NCBI GenBank assembly: GCA_937124525.1
Contig: CAKZLA010000588.1
Coordinates: forward strand, 1 to 6,672
Direction: 5' to 3'
Source of the DNA: an uncultured Desulfobacterium sp.
GTDB taxonomy: Bacteria > Desulfobacterota > Desulfobacteria > Desulfobacterales > Desulfobacteraceae
Length of the DNA stretch: 6,672 nt
Shown here: positions 5,856 through 6,672 of the stretch, piece after piece
How positions within the stretch are numbered: the first letter of the stretch is position 1
Layout: each line of letters opens with the position of its first letter
Notes under the pieces: model-generated
Seen by the model: only the letters and a program-made list of their open reading frames with translations
Database searches by the model: none
What the model was told of the DNA's origin: nothing
Position numbers and translations under genes: made by a program

Positions 5856-6672
5856 AACGTGGAAACCCGTTTTTAATGATGAGCCTCCTTGGAGCAGGAC
5901 TCTTAGTTGCGGCATGCCTGGCGGTGATGATCGGGCCGGTGGTCATCAAACCCCTTCTGGTGGTTAAAATCTGGCTCCATCAACTCACCGGCGGCCTTAT
6001 TGAAAAGGACTGGAGCAGAATTCCGGAGGTGATTGTTATTGATATCAGAACCCCCAGGGTGGTGCTCTCCATCCTTGTGGGAATGGGACTGGCCGTGGCC
6101 GGGGCCGCCATGCAGGGACTTTTCCGGAATCCCATGGCCGAGCCCTATGTGCTGGGCATGTCTTCTGGTGCTGCCGTGGGGGCCTGCCTTGCCATTGTGC
6201 TGGGAATGGGAAGGGTGTTCGGTCCTCTTGCCATACCGGTTCTTGCCTTTACAGGGGCCACTGCCACCATCTTTGTTGTCTATAACATTGCCCGCACCGG
6301 AAACAGGGTCCCCACGGAAACATTGCTACTGGCCGGCATTGCCGTGGGGCTTTTTCTCTATGCTGTGGTCTCGTTTCTCAAAATCACCGCTTCCATGGAA
6401 AATTTGCAAAATGTGGTGTTGTGGCTCATGGGCTCCTTTGCCATGGCCACCTGGCTGGATGTGAAAATTGTTATTCTGCCCCTTTTGGGTGGAATCGGCG
6501 TGCTCTGCTTCATGGTCCGGGAACTGGATATTCTTCAATTTGGTGAGGAAACGGCCATTCATCTGGGCATGAATGTGGAGACGGTGAAGCGGATATTGTT
6601 GATCGCTTCCGCACTTGTTACCGGTGCGGCTGTTTCAGTTTCAGGGATCATCGGATTTGTGGGCCTCATTGT
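5852..6672 (+). CDS. ABC importer permease, BtuC/FecCD family (3' end missing)
   Basis: The reading frame is open to the right edge and gives 273 residues of a protein that usually has about 330-350. It is a polytopic inner-membrane permease. The first hydrophobic segment is at about residues 8-30. The FecCD signature R-T-P-R (66-69) is followed by SILVGMGLAVAGAAMQGLFR and NPMAEPYVLGMSSGA (from N93). Further hydrophobic segments follow, then the cytoplasmic loop FGEETAIHLGMNVETVKR (LG at 238-239) that contacts the ATPase in BtuC-type importers. The last visible segment, SGIIGFVGLI, is the usual start of the conserved S-G-x-I-x-F-V-G-L-I-V-P-H block. The ATG overlaps the binding-protein stop (ATGA, 5852-5855), so the two are translationally coupled and should form one importer. 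The ligand follows that of the binding protein: corrinoid, heme-like tetrapyrrole or metal chelate. An ATPase gene is expected downstream. Confidence 0.93.
   Translation, partial: MKRGNPFLMMSLLGAGLLVAACLAVMIGPVVIKPLLVVKIWLHQLTGGLIEKDWSRIPEVIVIDIRTPRVVLSILVGMGLAVAGAAMQGLFRNPMAEPYVLGMSSGAAVGACLAIVLGMGRVFGPLAIPVLAFTGATATIFVVYNIARTGNRVPTETLLLAGIAVGLFLYAVVSFLKITASMENLQNVVLWLMGSFAMATWLDVKIVILPLLGGIGVLCFMVRELDILQFGEETAIHLGMNVETVKRILLIASALVTGAAVSVSGIIGFVGLI

Noticed and set aside
6033..6464. 143-codon plus-strand open frame rich in Trp and Pro
   Set aside because: It is an out-of-frame shadow of the permease, whose true frame shows the FecCD motifs and stays open to the window end.

Overview
The window holds a three-gene, plus-strand cluster. 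A large CobN-type (class II) metal-tetrapyrrole chelatase subunit is followed by a periplasmic substrate-binding protein of the BtuF/FecB type and by the start of a BtuC/FecCD-type permease that runs off the right edge. The ATPase (BtuD/FecE-like) expected next lies outside the window. The cytoplasmic chelatase subunit, signal-like segment on the binding protein and Shine-Dalgarno-led genes indicate a Gram-negative bacterium. The version of CobN seen here, with a QPKRGC...CKILHDP cysteine block, is the one I associate with anaerobes. An anaerobic Desulfobacterota-like organism is my best guess, but this is inference and no marker gene is present.

Layout: 1-103 is the tail of an upstream transcription unit ending in a Rho-independent terminator (51-103). 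A candidate promoter (TTGACA at 106) follows. About 400 nt of apparently non-coding leader (about 140-538) contains several hairpins and, at 274-355, a chain of mutually exclusive pairings. I could not find a cobalamin-riboswitch B12 box or other known riboswitch signature in it. cobN (539-4441) is intact. The binding-protein ORF (4443-5855) starts one base after the cobN stop with a perfect AGGAGG. However, its first 85 codons do not look like part of the family and end in a large AT-rich inverted repeat just before a more usual signal-peptide start. Its 3' end carries an in-frame 15-bp tandem repeat coding for an acidic and then histidine-containing tail. The permease (5852 onward) overlaps the binding-protein stop by ATGA.

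How the genes fit together: the binding protein would capture a ligand (corrinoid, heme-like tetrapyrrole, or chelated metal) in the periplasm and deliver it to the permease/ATPase. CobN would act on metal and tetrapyrrole in the cytoplasm. CobN normally works with AAA+ partners (CobS/CobT or ChlI/ChlD-like), none of which is in this window. It is therefore open whether this CobN inserts cobalt for B12 synthesis or acts on an imported tetrapyrrole, as proposed for HmuS-type CobN relatives. The most unusual sequence features are the His/Asp-rich repeat tail of the binding protein, the odd N-terminal extension with its hairpin, and the structured leader of cobN.
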